This document shows, piece after piece, positions 35,907-47,254 of a stretch of 64,000 nt of DNA (position 1 is the first letter of the stretch; each line of letters starts with the position of its first letter). The notes beneath the pieces were generated by a model. That model was not told the origin of the DNA, made no database searches, and saw only the letters and a program-made list of their open reading frames with translations. Where the stretch lies: contig CM034407.1 in assembly GCA_019925095.2 (NCBI GenBank), positions 8,320,710 to 8,384,709 of the forward strand. Reading direction: 5' to 3'. The position numbers were made by a program, and so were the translations under genes. The stretch comes from Dendrolimus kikuchii. Lineage: Eukaryota; Arthropoda; Insecta; Lepidoptera; Lasiocampidae.

Positions 35907-38900
35907 CTGGAAAAAAGGTAATATCTTGTAAAGACTGGTAATAGTTACAGAAAAAAATTCCATATTATAAGGGATAACATAATTATAATATAACTACGTT
36001 ATAACGGTTTTAAGCGCGTTATGTTATAAAATAAATTGATAAAACACCGCGCGGCTTCAACTGTTAAACTGTTAACTGTTAGTTTTCTTATGTACTACTC
36101 GCGAAAACTTAAGAAAATACCAGAGATAACCAATTGATGTTGGACCAGTAGAGTCACATGAGAGGTGGGTGTAGGAGAATAAATGAAGTCTAAAAAAAAG
36201 GCCCGATGCTAGACGGCCTAAAAAGGTCGTTTTCGCAGTTTCATATAGCGAACATGACAAGTATCAACCAACAAAAAGTGGAACTTCATGCTTACAACTA
36301 CCAGTATCCCTAGACACATCATTTTCACTAAGAGTTTATTCAAAGGCGACTGCTTTAGATCCTCTGTTATAGGATAGTTATGAGTGGATAGCCGTCGTCA
36401 TCAGACTTCTGTGGCGTGTGGTACCCAGGGTTGCCTTATAGGGCTACGCGAATAAAAGTTACAAGTATAAGGGGTCGGACTTACGCTGAATTTGGCAATC
36501 AGCAGGTATGTTTTCGTATAGCGCTATCTCTTGACGATGTACGTGTAAGACTACACTATAATACATACTCTACCATAATACACGTACAGCTTTCAGCAGC
36601 CGCTCATTTTTTGTCAGAACAGTCAACGAATTCGACAAACTCAGTCGGATTATGTGGACATTGACTTGTTTGTGGATAGTCTAGCATCTGTAAATGCGAA
36701 ATTAATCGAGTTTGATTAATTTCGCATTTAATTAAAATTTATTTTAATAATAATTAGTTAACGGTCACAAATTTTTCATATTATTTTTATTTATTTTCTT
36801 TTTTTTCAACGAATGTATATTTATATTTTATAATTCCTCTGTCAGCTATCTCTGTAACTTCAGTTTGAAAGACTACAGCTGTTAGCCCCCCAAATAAAAT
36901 AAATAAATAATATAAAAATAATGGTTTAAAGTCTTTCATGAATTTAGAGTCATTAAGTATTTACGACAAATCGTTTCGAAGAAAATCTTCGAAACAATTC
37001 TAAAATTAAAGACTTACCAGGTGGTGGTGAAGCAGGCTCGTGTTGGTATCCATGATGATTAACATATGGATGTGTGGGTTGCCTGTATCCAAGCTCGTAG
37101 CGTGGATACCCGAGGAATCCACCTTTGCAGAGGTCGGATTCCGTGGACTCGCATACAGGCGGTTCCGACACCATGCCGCCGCCATACCCCATTGGAGTGA
37201 GAGGGCTGAAAATACATATAAAAACTTTTAGTTCGAGTTTCTGCATCTTTATTATGATAGTTAGTATGATTGATATCTGCCCAACCACTATTTATTGAGT
37301 AGGTTCGGCTTTACTGCATTTGGACTGTTTGTATCATTTGACAACAGGAAAGAAATGTTCTAAGACATTTAGATATTTTTTTTCTTTAAACATATTTTTT
37401 GTTACAATATAATTTTTTAGGTAATAAATACATAAAACTTACTACAGGCATTTTCATGAAAGTCTACATTTAGGAGTGAAAAGCGGGCTAAATAGAAGGC
37501 AATATAAGCCACACACTTCCGTAACCTCTTAATTCTATTAGCTCCGGCATGGCTTTGTTGCTAAGAATCATAGCAACAAGTCGTGACCGAGCCTATGAGC
37601 GACAAGTAAGTATGACGCGACGAGCGAAACAAAGAAAAGAATTTAGCATGCCACCAGTTGTCGTGCTCCATTCTAACTTATTCGCGTCGCTCGTTGTGTC
37701 GCCCGCCGATAAGCCCAAGGTCGTGGCCGGGTCGTATTGGATAAACATATTTCAAAACTAGGCTTCACGTCCGCGGAAAGTTCCGCGGAACTTATTCCAT
37801 TTTCCGGATCAAATGGATTTCAAATTATTTTAAGAGCTAGCATTGACACAGGTTACATTGCATTATATTTTGATATAGGCGCTATCGCCCCTGGAAAGTT
37901 CCGATCTGTTGCGATAAAAGGTGTCCTGTGTCCATTCTCGGTATTGCGACTACATATCTACATACCAAACTTCAACATAATCTCAAGTACCATGGTTGTC
38001 CGTAAGCATTTTGCATTAACCCCATTTTCTTCAGTTCCCACGCTCAACTACGCAGCGGTTCCCTACAACATTTATTCTGCGTAGAACTGCGTACAATCTG
38101 GAAGGAATTTCTCGCCACGGTTTTCCCTCTGTGACATGACATTGGGTTCTTTTAGAAGGGCGTTATAACATTTCTTAGAGTTCTGTACCGCTTTAATGAC
38201 ACCCCTGTTGTTGCAAGTCTATGGGCGACGGTAATCGCTTTCCATCAGGTGGGCCGTCTGTCTGTTTGCCTGCTTTAGGCAATAAAAAATTATATTAGTT
38301 TGGATGTTTTGTATAAGAGCACCTGTAAGCGTCGACGTTAAGCGGCGGTTGGTAGGGCTGATGCGCGGGGTGCGGCGGGTGCGCGGCGTTGTGCGGCGGC
38401 GGCGGGTGCGGCGGCGCAGCGTGCGGCGGCACAGGTGCGTACGCGCACTCGGGGCTGCGCCGTTGCGACCGGATCTTCTCCTCGCGCCTCCACTTCGCGC
38501 GCCGATTCGAGAACCACACCTTAACGTCGGGCCAAGTTAAGGAGCAGCGCGGTCACTACGCGCTTATACACTTATTGTAATCGACTAAAGTCTGGCTTGG
38601 AGGTAGCTATTGCTTGACGTCTATTGATATTTATTACATTACTGTTCTAAATTATCAACACTAAACCATAAGTGTAACGGCTGTGCTATAGTTGTAATTC
38701 AGCAGAAATAGTAGATAACCGTATTGGTAATCGCGGAATTATCATCATTCGTTTATCCCATCTTGCCGGTTTGGTGCCGTATCGTGTGTAAATTACAATC
38801 ATTTATTATACCTATATTATTTATTTGATTATATAAGTAAAAACGATTGAATAAAATTAAATTAATAAAACATAATCTACTACAATCACGGAAATATATA

Positions 38901-39067
38901 GTATTTTACCTATAGGTAATCCCTCGAGACTATGAGTAGAATACTGAGCCTAGGTCATTGAAATCATAAATTGATTTCGTTTAGGTATATCTCCAATTCT
39001 GCATAAGAGGAGTCTGAATAGAAGGTTAATTATCAACCCACCAATCGCCCACTAACTGCAGTGGTTC

Positions 39068-39121
<54 letters not shown>

Positions 39122-39752
39122 CTAGAACCCGATCCCAGAGCCACCTACCGGTTCTAATTGCGAATCTAAACCATCCGGGTACCCACTCAAACACACAAAA
39201 ACAAAATCACTAAAATCGTTCCAGGTGGTTAGGAGGATTCCAGAACCAGATCTCAGCGCCACCTACCGGTTCTAATTGTGAATCTAAACTATCTGGGAAC
39301 CCACTGATCCCTACTCCGTGATGTTTGCTGGATGCTAGACATCTAAAGGGGATAACAGATCGATTGATAGTAAAAAAAAATCGTGATGGAAAAATAGGGG
39401 CTGATAGTAGAGAGGTGGAAAATTAAGAGTAATATAATTTTTTATATTCTAAGTCATGACATAATAAGATTAAAATACTTGCCAAAAAAATTAAAGTTTA
39501 TAATTAACAAATAAAAAATAGGGGTTGATCGTAGAGGGGTGAAAATTTAGGGTTGCATATATTTTTTAATGCTGTATCTTAAAAAAAAAAAAAAATTGGG
39601 GTGGACTACCCTTAACTTTAAGGGGATGGCAAATAGATGTTGTCCGATTCTCTGACTTAACCAATATGCACAGAAAATTTCATGAGAATCGGTCAAGCCG
39701 TTTCGGAGGAGTATGGGAACGAACATTGTGACACGAGAATTTTATATATAAG

Positions 39753-39798
<46 letters not shown>

Positions 39799-39799
39799 G

Positions 39800-39832
<33 letters not shown>

Positions 39833-40173
39833 TTTATTGCAAGAGGGCAACAGACAGGCAGACGGCCCACTTGATGGAAAGCGGTTACCATCGCCTATGG
39901 ACATTTGCAACACTAAAGGTGCTACAAATGCGCTGCTGCTCTCTTAAAGGAGACTGGAACCTGGTCACTAATGCCGGAACACAACACAAGGTTGTTATGG
40001 GGGCATACTCTAGACGAGGGGTGGTCGCCATCCAGTCGAGTAAATACCCTACCACCTGGCTATTGGTTGTTTTGTCTCCTCTTACGACAGGCCGCCCGGC
40101 CGCAGGAAATTGTATTCTTTCTCCGTTCCTGCACGGATTATATATATATACATAAATATACATATATATACAC

Positions 40174-40210
<37 letters not shown>

Positions 40211-41122
40211 ATGTAAACTTATTTTGTTAGATCAGAACAATAGTTATCTAAAATCCGTTTTGAATAGGATGGTATGGCTGACACATCCATAAAACGCAAT
40301 TTGTACCGTTATCGTCAACTTTCGTAAGATATAATATTAAGTTTAAATATATAATAAAATATTTAATCCTGTTCTTAGGATCACGATGTTTATTTCTCCA
40401 TTCACCAAATTTCTCCGATACCGTTCTATTTGAAATAGTGTACTAAAGGGTTATTTGTGTTAAAGACTCACCTGTATTCTTGCTTCTGGGAGACCGATTT
40501 TTGTCGCAAGACGCTCTCGGGCAAAAACATCAGGGTAATGAGTTCTTTCGAATTCTGAAAATAAATTATTCACTTCTTTAGTTGTATTGTTACTTATAAT
40601 CCAGAACTTTATAGAGTAGAGGAAACTCACAAGCTATTAGACATTTTACTCACTTTAGACACGATAGTTTTAGTCTCCTACAAATTCAGAATTACAGCGG
40701 GATATCTAAAATTGTCACGGAGACTAATAATGCCTAAAATCATTTACTGCACAGTCACAGTGTCAAAGTTTACTTGATTAAAAACCATGGTAGTAAATAA
40801 TAATATGGTATTTATAACATAGCTTTAATGAAAAGGGAACGTATTTGTTACTAGTTTGTCATATTTTAAATTAGTTCGTCTCTCAGTTAGGTTCCTTCTG
40901 GCAAAGCCTTCGTTTAGGTCGTGTCATTGATAATGTGATATTTACCTCTCTCCAAACTATCAATCTGCTCATTAGTGAAGCTGGTCCTGTTTCTCTGCAG
41001 CTTGCGCTTGAGCCTCATTCGCGCTGCGTCATCGTCAGCGCCGCTGGAGCCCGCGTTTGAGTTGTCACCGGAGCCTGTTTCGTCCGAGTGCAGGCCTTCG
41101 AGGCCTTCTAAAGGCTCCTCGC
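35818..41122 (-). CDS. Pax6: Pax6-family transcription factor (ey/toy), 3' half, 5' part not in view
   Basis: Five minus-strand exons join in frame with GT-AG introns: 41122-40946, 40554-40472, 38519-38323, 37205-37018 and 35906-35818. They encode about 243 residues. First is an acidic Ser/Gly linker, then a complete 60-aa paired-class homeodomain running from [12 protein letters not shown] to [13 protein letters not shown], with Ser at position 50, W48, F49, N51 and R53. A His/Pro/Ala-rich stretch, a Tyr/Pro/Gly-rich activation region and the conserved Pax6 ending YWSRLQ follow. Ser50 and the ending identify PAX6 rather than K50 or Q50 paired-like factors. Pax6 proteins control eye and head development as nuclear DNA-binding activators. 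The NEQ in helix 1 leans toward twin of eyeless, but assignment between ey and toy is open. The first exon here starts with a split codon, so more exons lie upstream; no paired-box exon was seen up to 64000. Confidence 0.94.
36691..36730. repeat. Perfect 17-bp palindromic arms in the last Pax6 intron
   Basis: TAAATGCGAAATTAATC, spacer GAGTTT, GATTAATTTCGCATTTA. Each arm holds an ATTAAT/TAATC core of the kind bound by homeodomains. Function is inferred only. Confidence 0.85.
37018..37205 (-). CDS. Pax6: Pax6 exon: Pro/Tyr/Gly-rich activation region
   Basis: 188 nt with acceptor TATTTTCAG and donor GTAAGT. It encodes 62 whole residues ([11 protein letters not shown]...HEPASPPP) plus two split codons. 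The frame matches both neighbours. A short inverted repeat (36973-36995) sits just past the donor. Confidence 0.88.
38195..38292 (+). mobile_element. SINE 3' end within a Pax6 intron
   Basis: GGCGACGGTAATCGCTTTCC, ATCAGGTGGGCCGTCTGTCT and GCTTTAGGCAATAAAAAA: the classic tail of lepidopteran SINE-like repeats. It lies about 30 bp beyond the donor side of the exon at 38323-38519. Confidence 0.65.
38323..38519 (-). CDS. Pax6: Pax6 exon: recognition helix and His/Pro-rich region
   Basis: 197 nt, beginning [14 protein letters not shown] (homeodomain 47-60) and KIRSQRR, then a GC-rich His/Pro/Ala low-complexity tract. It ends in phase 2 within a Ser codon. The acceptor (GACGTTAAG) has only a weak pyrimidine tract, but homology fixes the junction. 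The donor is GTGCTC. Confidence 0.92.
39076..39117. repeat. (TA)n microsatellite
   Basis: About 20 perfect TA units inside a Pax6 intron. A second and third tract lie at 39753-39829 and 40138-40211, on both sides of a SINE-like insertion. Confidence 0.95.
39119..39300 (+). repeat. Partial CGGCAGACGTTGT repeat with duplicated block
   Basis: Starts just after a (TA)n tract; the CAGAGCCACCTACCGGTTCT block appears twice. It sits in a Pax6 intron. Confidence 0.5.
39753..40211. repeat. Interrupted (TA)n microsatellite
   Basis: TA repeats at 39753-39829 and 40138-40211 with CATA/CGTA interruptions, split by the SINE-like copy 39830-40138. Confidence 0.9.
39830..40138 (-). mobile_element. SINE-like ~290-bp repeat copy inside a TA microsatellite
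   Basis: Full-length copy embedded directly between (TA)n tracts at 39753-39829 and 40138-40211, so it appears to have landed inside an existing TA repeat within a Pax6 intron. Confidence 0.8.
40472..40554 (-). CDS. Pax6: Pax6 exon: homeodomain residues 19-46
   Basis: Acceptor TTTTCAG, donor GTGAGT, 83 nt. It encodes [15 protein letters not shown] and on to PEARIQ. The intron after position 46 is the classic conserved intron site of paired-class homeoboxes. Confidence 0.95.
40946..41122 (-). CDS. Pax6: Pax6 exon: acidic linker and homeodomain residues 1-18
   Basis: Acceptor TTAAACAG at 41123 and above, donor GTAAAT just below 40946. After two bases of a split codon it encodes 58 residues: an acidic Ser/Gly linker ([17 protein letters not shown]) followed by [18 protein letters not shown] and onward into the homeodomain. 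It ends with one base of a split Glu codon (homeodomain position 19). Confidence 0.94.
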
Positions 41123-41671
41123 CTGTTTAATAAGAAGCTTTTCTATATCTCTTCTATCTTTACATTAACAAGTTTAATGAAAGTGTAGTAATATCATTTA
41201 ATACATTCTATTTGTTAGGATTAAAATCAAATATTATATTTTTAGCTTATAGCTTAGAAATTGATATCACGAAAGTTACAGGTAGGCATACTATTAATGT
41301 AGTTTCGTTACTAATAGAATGGTAACCATTGGTCTGGATTAAACTAAAACACAAAGCCCGCGAGGGTAGCGACCTGTCTGCCAAAATTCTCTCTAAGTAT
41401 GTACCACATATCCTGCCTTCCGCTTTCCTCAAACAGTCACCACCGGGGACAATGCGCAAGTCGTTAATCGACGGTCGGAAAGCGTTCTTGACTACCCTTA
41501 TCAAGAACCCGTCTTCACTTCAGGATATGTTTGATCTATTAGTCCCACGACAAATATGAGCAGTTCATTGCCACTTTTGGTTACGAAATTTGCAAGCTAT
41601 TTCAGTAACCGGCTGTTTTACGGATATCTTTGTTTCTGCTTCAGACGCCTAACGTTAGTCGCTTCATAGCC

Positions 41672-41890
41672 CCCTTTTTTAACGAGGTAAAATCTGATTG
41701 AGGACACCGCCGCGGGGGACATGCGGCGAGGACCACCCCGGAAGTAATACTATTGGCATTCGAGTCAGAGACGCCCACTAAAGCCCCTCGATACTCCTTC
41801 CTTCCTTTACGCCAGGACTACGGGATAGGCGGAAGTTCGACCATCTCCACGTACTCTGGCAGGGGCTTCATAGACCCCCTAAGCGAACTT
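41672..41890 (-). mobile_element. Fragment resembling the 3' UTR of an R1-clade element
   Basis: GC-rich block that reads, on the minus strand, with the same GGGGCTTTAGTGGG-type motif seen in the 3' UTRs of the two R1-clade copies near 10 kb. It ends in a T-run (A-run on the minus strand) near 41672. No coding part was recognised. Confidence 0.45.
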
Positions 41891-43094
41891 AATATGTAGA
41901 CCATTCCTAATGTGTGCTACATTGATAGGCAATATTAATGTTGCACGAGGACTTCGTTTTGGTCGCGTGAGACAACAACCTCATTTAGCTGTCTCAATAT
42001 ACAAGATTGTAAATTTCAGGCGCCTATGGTTTGTACTCCAAAAATACGTCGTATTTTTTGCACTGTTGTTCATAAGCCAGTTGCGATTAGACTACTTTTC
42101 TATTCGCGACATCTTAATATAAACAATGGCCAATTCTGAAGAATACAAGAAAGTTAGCCGTATTTTGGGCTAAAGTCTCTTAAGTGTAAATAAAACCTGT
42201 TCTAAACACTAACTTGACAAGGGCTAAGGAATTACTTCACAAAGGAGTTCGACTTCGGTCTTTGGGTTGCTTAAGTAGCAACTTATCCCTCCCAAAGTTA
42301 CCGACCGCCAAGTGAACACAGTCATAATTAATTCCACAAACAACCGGCTCGATAACAGTTGAATTTATTCGAGTTGAGATTTTAATCTTCGGTTGCGCTG
42401 TATTTGGCGGTTGTAGGTAGTGTTGCCAGCGGAAAGATTTATCGACGAAGTTAGACAAACTTAAATTTATATCTACACGCTAGTTTGCGTTAGAGCTAGC
42501 ATTTCATAAAATAAATATTACAGAAGTGTAGAAAGTGACATAGCTTTTCATTTTAACATTGTTTTATGTACATATATTTTTAGAAGATGATTATAATTCT
42601 GTTATACACTTTCCAAGCATTTATTTTACTTTTGATGTTTGCAAGTCTATCAAATTAAGTACGTATTTCTTGACAGTAAAGCCCATGTGAAACAAATGAC
42701 ATAACTGTCGTATTTTATTGTTGTGCGTGACGTAATAGTGATTCATGTAACACACAGACTATTAAGCCATCGACATTACATATAAATAAATCGAAAGTAA
42801 TCTGATTTGAAAATAAAAAATGTTCTACTTTATTACATTTTTTTACTTTATTACAAAAATATCTTATTTAATATATGTAAAATATGTTAATTGAAATGTG
42901 GGTATATTTATTACACAATATAGTATTTATAGCAAAAAATATATAGGTAAATTAAACTGAATAAAACTTATTTATAAATGAAGTCGATTTTTATAACAAA
43001 TCAAGTCGGTAACGCATTAGCACACTAATTGATCTATCAACGAGCTGTCAAAAACAAAATAAATGCTTGGAAAGGGTTATAGTAAATTATAGTC

Positions 43095-43283
43095 ATAATT
43101 GATCGTGTACTAGCAGAAGGTGATGTCAGGAGCCTTAAGAACAGACGAGCTTGCATGACAAGAGTTATGAATGTCAAAGAGGCAAGTGAGGTGTGTAAGA
43201 ATAAGCCTAAATGGCACTCTGCTGTTCGTGCCTACCCCGCAAGGGAACTGGCGTGAAGTTATGTATGTATGTATGTATGTATA
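43095..43283 (+). mobile_element. Non-LTR fragment with TATG microsatellite tail
   Basis: A degenerate ORF2 C-terminal segment (reading like REVCQ...W and SAVRAYP..GNWREVM) runs into (TATG)n at about 43258-43283. Retrotransposon 3' ends in Lepidoptera often carry such a tail. Confidence 0.5.
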
Positions 43284-44059
43284 GTCATAATTTCAATGAT
43301 TAAAGTTTATTTACTAATTTGTAATAATCATTATCATCATCCTAACGTTAAATCCCGGTTACGTACCGAGCGAGACGTCCACTTTCCTAAATTTTCTTCT
43401 CCACTTGGCGCGGTCTTCAGCATGCCTTACTGTTAAACCATAGGCACCTACTACTTTTATAGTTTATTATTTTAATGATAATATGATCTTTAAATGGAAT
43501 CTTAAAATAATTTATACTGTGTAATGGTGTCAATAAAAAAATATTTAATAATATCAGCGAATGTTCTACAATCTGCCCTGAAAGGTTTATGTTTATAAAA
43601 CCCTCGTGTAGAAAAGAGATATTAAAGTTATTTAGTCATATTTATAGACAATGTTTTATAGTTTTCACCCTTGTAGCATGAAAATAAGGGTAAAAGTGTA
43701 AAATAGTTTAATGTATATGTAAAATTTAATAAAAATAAAATAAATAAAAATAGTCTTTCTCCCTTGCTTTAAATATGCTAATTTTTTGTTATGTATGCAT
43801 ATATTTCTTCAGGCTTTTCTATTTCTCTATGTAGGCCTCCTCAATCTTTTGCCACTCGATTTTTTTTTGTTCGGCTCTTGTTCAGAGATTCCTCACTACC
43901 GACATGATATTATCGCTCCGTTTCAGAATGGACCTTCCACGATATACCCCTTATATTTCAATTTCTGGGGTATCAGAAGAGAATTCTCTGACTCCATTTA
44001 TTATCTGGTCCTGACCTAAAATTTATTAGAAATGTTTATGTAGTATCTTCTTAAGTTAT

Positions 44060-44297
44060 CGCGACAAGTAAATATAATAAAATTACGTTTTACCGGTTTT
44101 AAGCGCGGTAATTTATTTGATTTTTATTATTCCAACGTTTCCGCCGCTTCTCCGCAGATGTGATTACGGAAAACATATGTCAAGTGTCAATGAGTATTGT
44201 TAAAGTTTTATAAGAAAAGCGGCCGAAAGGTCGGAATAATAAAAATCAAATAAAGTACCGGGCTAAAAACCGTTAAAACGTACTTTTATTATAGAAC
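44060..44297. mobile_element. MITE with long (~70 bp) inverted arms
   Basis: ATAATAAAATTACGTTTTAC..CGGTTTTAAGCGCGGTAATT at the left matches the reverse complement of the right end (AAAGTACCGGGCTAAAAACC and onward). TTTTTATTATTCC is repeated inverted nearer the centre. A related fragment lies at about 35990-36060. Confidence 0.65.
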
Positions 44298-44805
44298 TCT
44301 TCAATTGAATTCTTTAAAATAAAAAGATTAATTTAATTTAGCTCTGGCAACATAATGTCCCAGAACGCGACGCGGCTTGATGATCCTTTCGTCTAAACTC
44401 GCCTTATCCGCTTTTCACGGCGACTTAGAGGATTCAATTATGTCCTCTTGTTTAAAACTTAGCTATGAGTAATTGGAGCAAAAATTTAAATTCATTTCAT
44501 AAATTAACGCAAACAGAATATTGGCTCCCGTAACTGTGAGAACTTGGTTTCAACTTAAAAATTTGAATTATGAATTGGCAAACTCTGAAAAGAGTTTTTA
44601 TGGTAGAATAAAAAAAAAATTAAAGAAAATTGTTTTGAACAAGGTTTGTTGAGTAGTTTTAGTGATATGGTATATTTTTGTCACATGCATATTCTTTGGG
44701 TTCCGTAGTCAACTAACTGGCAAGGATGGTGAATGTTCGTCGCCAGTACGGAAGCCTTCATTGTGATTAGTCGGATAAACCCTAGGTTTTATTTATGTAT
44801 TACCA

Positions 44806-45133
44806 GCGGCCCCGGCAGACGTTGTCCTGCTCTGAAAAAATAAAAATCTAGGACCCGATCCCAGCGTCACCTACTGGTTCCAATTGTGGATTTAAACCAT
44901 CCGGGGACCCACTCCAACACAAAAAAACAAAATCACCAAAATCGCTCCAGGTGATTAAAAGGATTCTAGAACCCGATCTCAGCGCCACCTATCAGTTACA
45001 ACGGGATAAAAAATATCCTATGTCCGTCTCCTGGTTCTAAGCTACGTCCCCACCAATTTTCAGCCAAATCGGTACAGCCGTTCTTGAGTTATAAATAGTG
45101 TAACTAACACGACTTTCTTTTATATATATAGAT
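44806..45133 (+). repeat. CGGCAGACGTTGT repeat copy
   Basis: Most complete forward copy: ACCAGCGGCCCCGGCAGACG, two CAGCG(T/C)CACCTA blocks in tandem and GTGTAACTAACACGACTTTC with a TATA-repeat tail. Confidence 0.6.
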
Positions 45134-45644
45134 AGATATCAATAAATAAATAAGATAAAGGAATAAAATAGACAATTATATAGATCCAAGCTAAGACGTC
45201 ACCTTTTAGATATAGGTGATACCTCTTAGTGTTGCGCACATTTTGCCTTCAGAATATTTTTTCTTAAATGCAATCTTCCCTCTATTTCCTTCGGATTGGG
45301 GGCCAAGTGTGGGTATTTAGAAATTGGTAAATATTTCCATTTATTTTTTTCACTCTAGGTTAGTAAAAAGCGCAACTTTGCGAGGGTTTGCAAGATTTTT
45401 TACCCAATTTGTCTGTAATTTTCAACAGAGGGCGTTAGTATGCTGTATTATTTTTTTTTTTTGATGGATAAAACACATCTCGATTTTCTTTTACTTTTTC
45501 CCAATTATTTGTGGTCGACATTATATGTTTTTTCCTTCTATACTCGTTTATTCTCACATACAGAGGACGTATATCACATTACAAATCATCATGTCATCCT
45601 TTACACAATCTATCCATCTTTGTTTTGGTCTTTTTATCCAGTGT

Positions 45645-45858
45645 ATTTTCCCCGTCTGGATGTCTACCACCCCTGGTTTAGAGTATGCCGCTATAACAAC
45701 CTTGAGTTGAGTTCCGGCATTAGTGGCCAGGTTCCAGTCTTCCTTTAGAGAGCAAAATCGCATTTTTAACACATTTGTGTTGCAAATGTCCATAGGCGAT
45801 GGTAACCGCTTTCCATCAGGCCGTCTGCCTGTCTGCTTAACTCACGTAATAAAATAAA
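45645..45858 (+). mobile_element. 5'-truncated copy of the ~290-bp SINE-like repeat
   Basis: Starts CCCGTCTGGATGTCTACCAC and ends CTCACGTAATAAAATAAATA. Confidence 0.65.
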
Positions 45859-46989
45859 TACCTTTGCATTTGTACCCGTCAATCTTCCAGTTTAACATGC
45901 TGTTTGTCACTTGATTTTCATCCCATATCATTACATGCTTATATCGCCTTCTTCTTCCTCTCAATTCTTCAGTGAAGGGTGCAACTTTCAACTAATTTCT
46001 CACCTTATCCATTATTGTAATACTACACATCCATCTCAACATTCTCATCTCAGCTGAGTGGAGATGTTTGGGGTCTATTACTTTAGTAGCCCAACACATT
46101 TTGTGGTTAAAGTCTATGTAGGTATCTATTATTTTGAGAAAGAATGTTTAAGGATCCTATAAATAACTATATTAGTCGCCATAAGGTCATTCATAGGTAT
46201 TGTTCGAAATCTTGTAAAGATAAGTAGGGTAACTAGGCCTTTCACTGATTAAAAAAAATGCATAGTAGTAGAAGAAAGAAAAATAATATTTATTGACATG
46301 AAAGTGGTGAATGGACTACAGTTTATTAGTATACAAGTAAAGCTATATATAAATGAGAGGGATATGTCCGCTTATAAATCCGCTGGGAAGTCCCGTGGGA
46401 CGCTTTTCTTCGCTGATCACCCTTCTATGATCATACTACAACCTATATTCCTTGATAATATGTATTATTTCATTATCCATCCTAATCAATATTTTGTTTG
46501 GACACTTGTCCTTTTTTACGATATTGGAAATAAATCGGTTATCATGAAGTTTGCCTAAAACGTGATTGAACATAAGTAACAAAGGAGAAATGAAAACATG
46601 TAACTTGGCTAAAAAAAAAAAAAGTAATTTTTTTAAGGTCCCTTAGTTATTTTGGCAAAAACGGAAACTATAAAATCACCCTCTTCGCCTGTTTGTCTAT
46701 CTATCTATCTCGTAGGCATTTTTGAGAATCTTCTAGGCCTACACACCTACAATAAAAACTGCTTTTTATACAATGCGTAATCATAAATTACTGTTTTTAG
46801 AATTTTTGCCGGTCTCAAAATTTGTCCCGTATACTCGTCGAAACGACTCAATAAATTTAAATGAAGATTTAAGGGTATAAGCAGGGGTTTTATCTTAAAT
46901 TTTCGGGTAGGTATCCTTATATACATCATTTCACTATCTCACATAGTTCAGGCTATAAGAATATAAAGTACAAGTTCAACGCGAACAAC

Positions 46990-47254
46990 ATGGCGAACAT
47001 AGCCTGTAAGTGACTAATTTGTTCTACAAATTCTTAAATATTTTTTGTGCCTATATGGGATCAGGAAGAGGAACAAGATTTTGTATTTGTTTTGATTATA
47101 TTTAATTTAATTTTTCGTATGCTCCTTTTCAGTTCGCAGAACCAGAGATATAGAGAAAGTGGCCAGGATGTATGTATATATAACAGAACAGCAGGCGTTG
47201 AACATTGCGATCATCTTACTTTTAAAATATCACGATAAGACTAATTTTAATTAG
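46990..47254 (+). CDS. Possible two-exon 44-aa peptide gene
   Basis: Not recognised. ATG at 46990 is in good context (ACAACATGG). Exon 1 (46990-47005) ends in GCCT before GTAAGT. A 127-nt intron ends in a strong pyrimidine tract and CAG at 47132. Exon 2 (47133-47254) reads in the matching phase to TAG. The predicted peptide has a charged middle (RTRDIEKVARMY) and a short hydrophobic stretch (ALNIAIILLL). A TATA-like AT-rich segment lies just upstream. It could equally be a chance combination in AT-rich DNA; there is no homology evidence. Confidence 0.25.

Larger units (their letters stand above)
41123..46980. other. Pax6 upstream intron or 5' flank, no paired-box exon seen
   Basis: I looked on the minus strand for conserved paired-domain words (such as NGCVSKIL or WEIRDRLL) and saw none. 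A 76-codon + frame at 41329-41559 is moderately GC-rich and open but unrecognised; it adjoins a retrotransposon fragment and may be part of one. Confidence 0.5.

Noticed and set aside
36973..36995. Short inverted repeat (GTTTCGAAGA/TCTTCGAAAC) after a Pax6 donor site
   Set aside because: 10-bp arms are within chance for AT-rich DNA; not enough to claim splicing control.
38304..38540. Arg/Val-rich + strand frame
   Set aside because: Antisense of the Pax6 homeodomain/His-Pro exon.
39060..39840. Possible CRISPR-like or tandem array
   Set aside because: Only TA microsatellites and a duplicated block inside a dispersed repeat; the genome is an insect's.
39682..40216. Tyr/Ile repeat proteins on both strands
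   Set aside because: Translations of the TA microsatellite and SINE-like insertion.
41329..41559. 76-codon + frame (KLKHKAREGSDLSAK...)
   Set aside because: Open and somewhat GC-rich but unrecognised, without splice context, and next to a retrotransposon fragment; kept only as a note.
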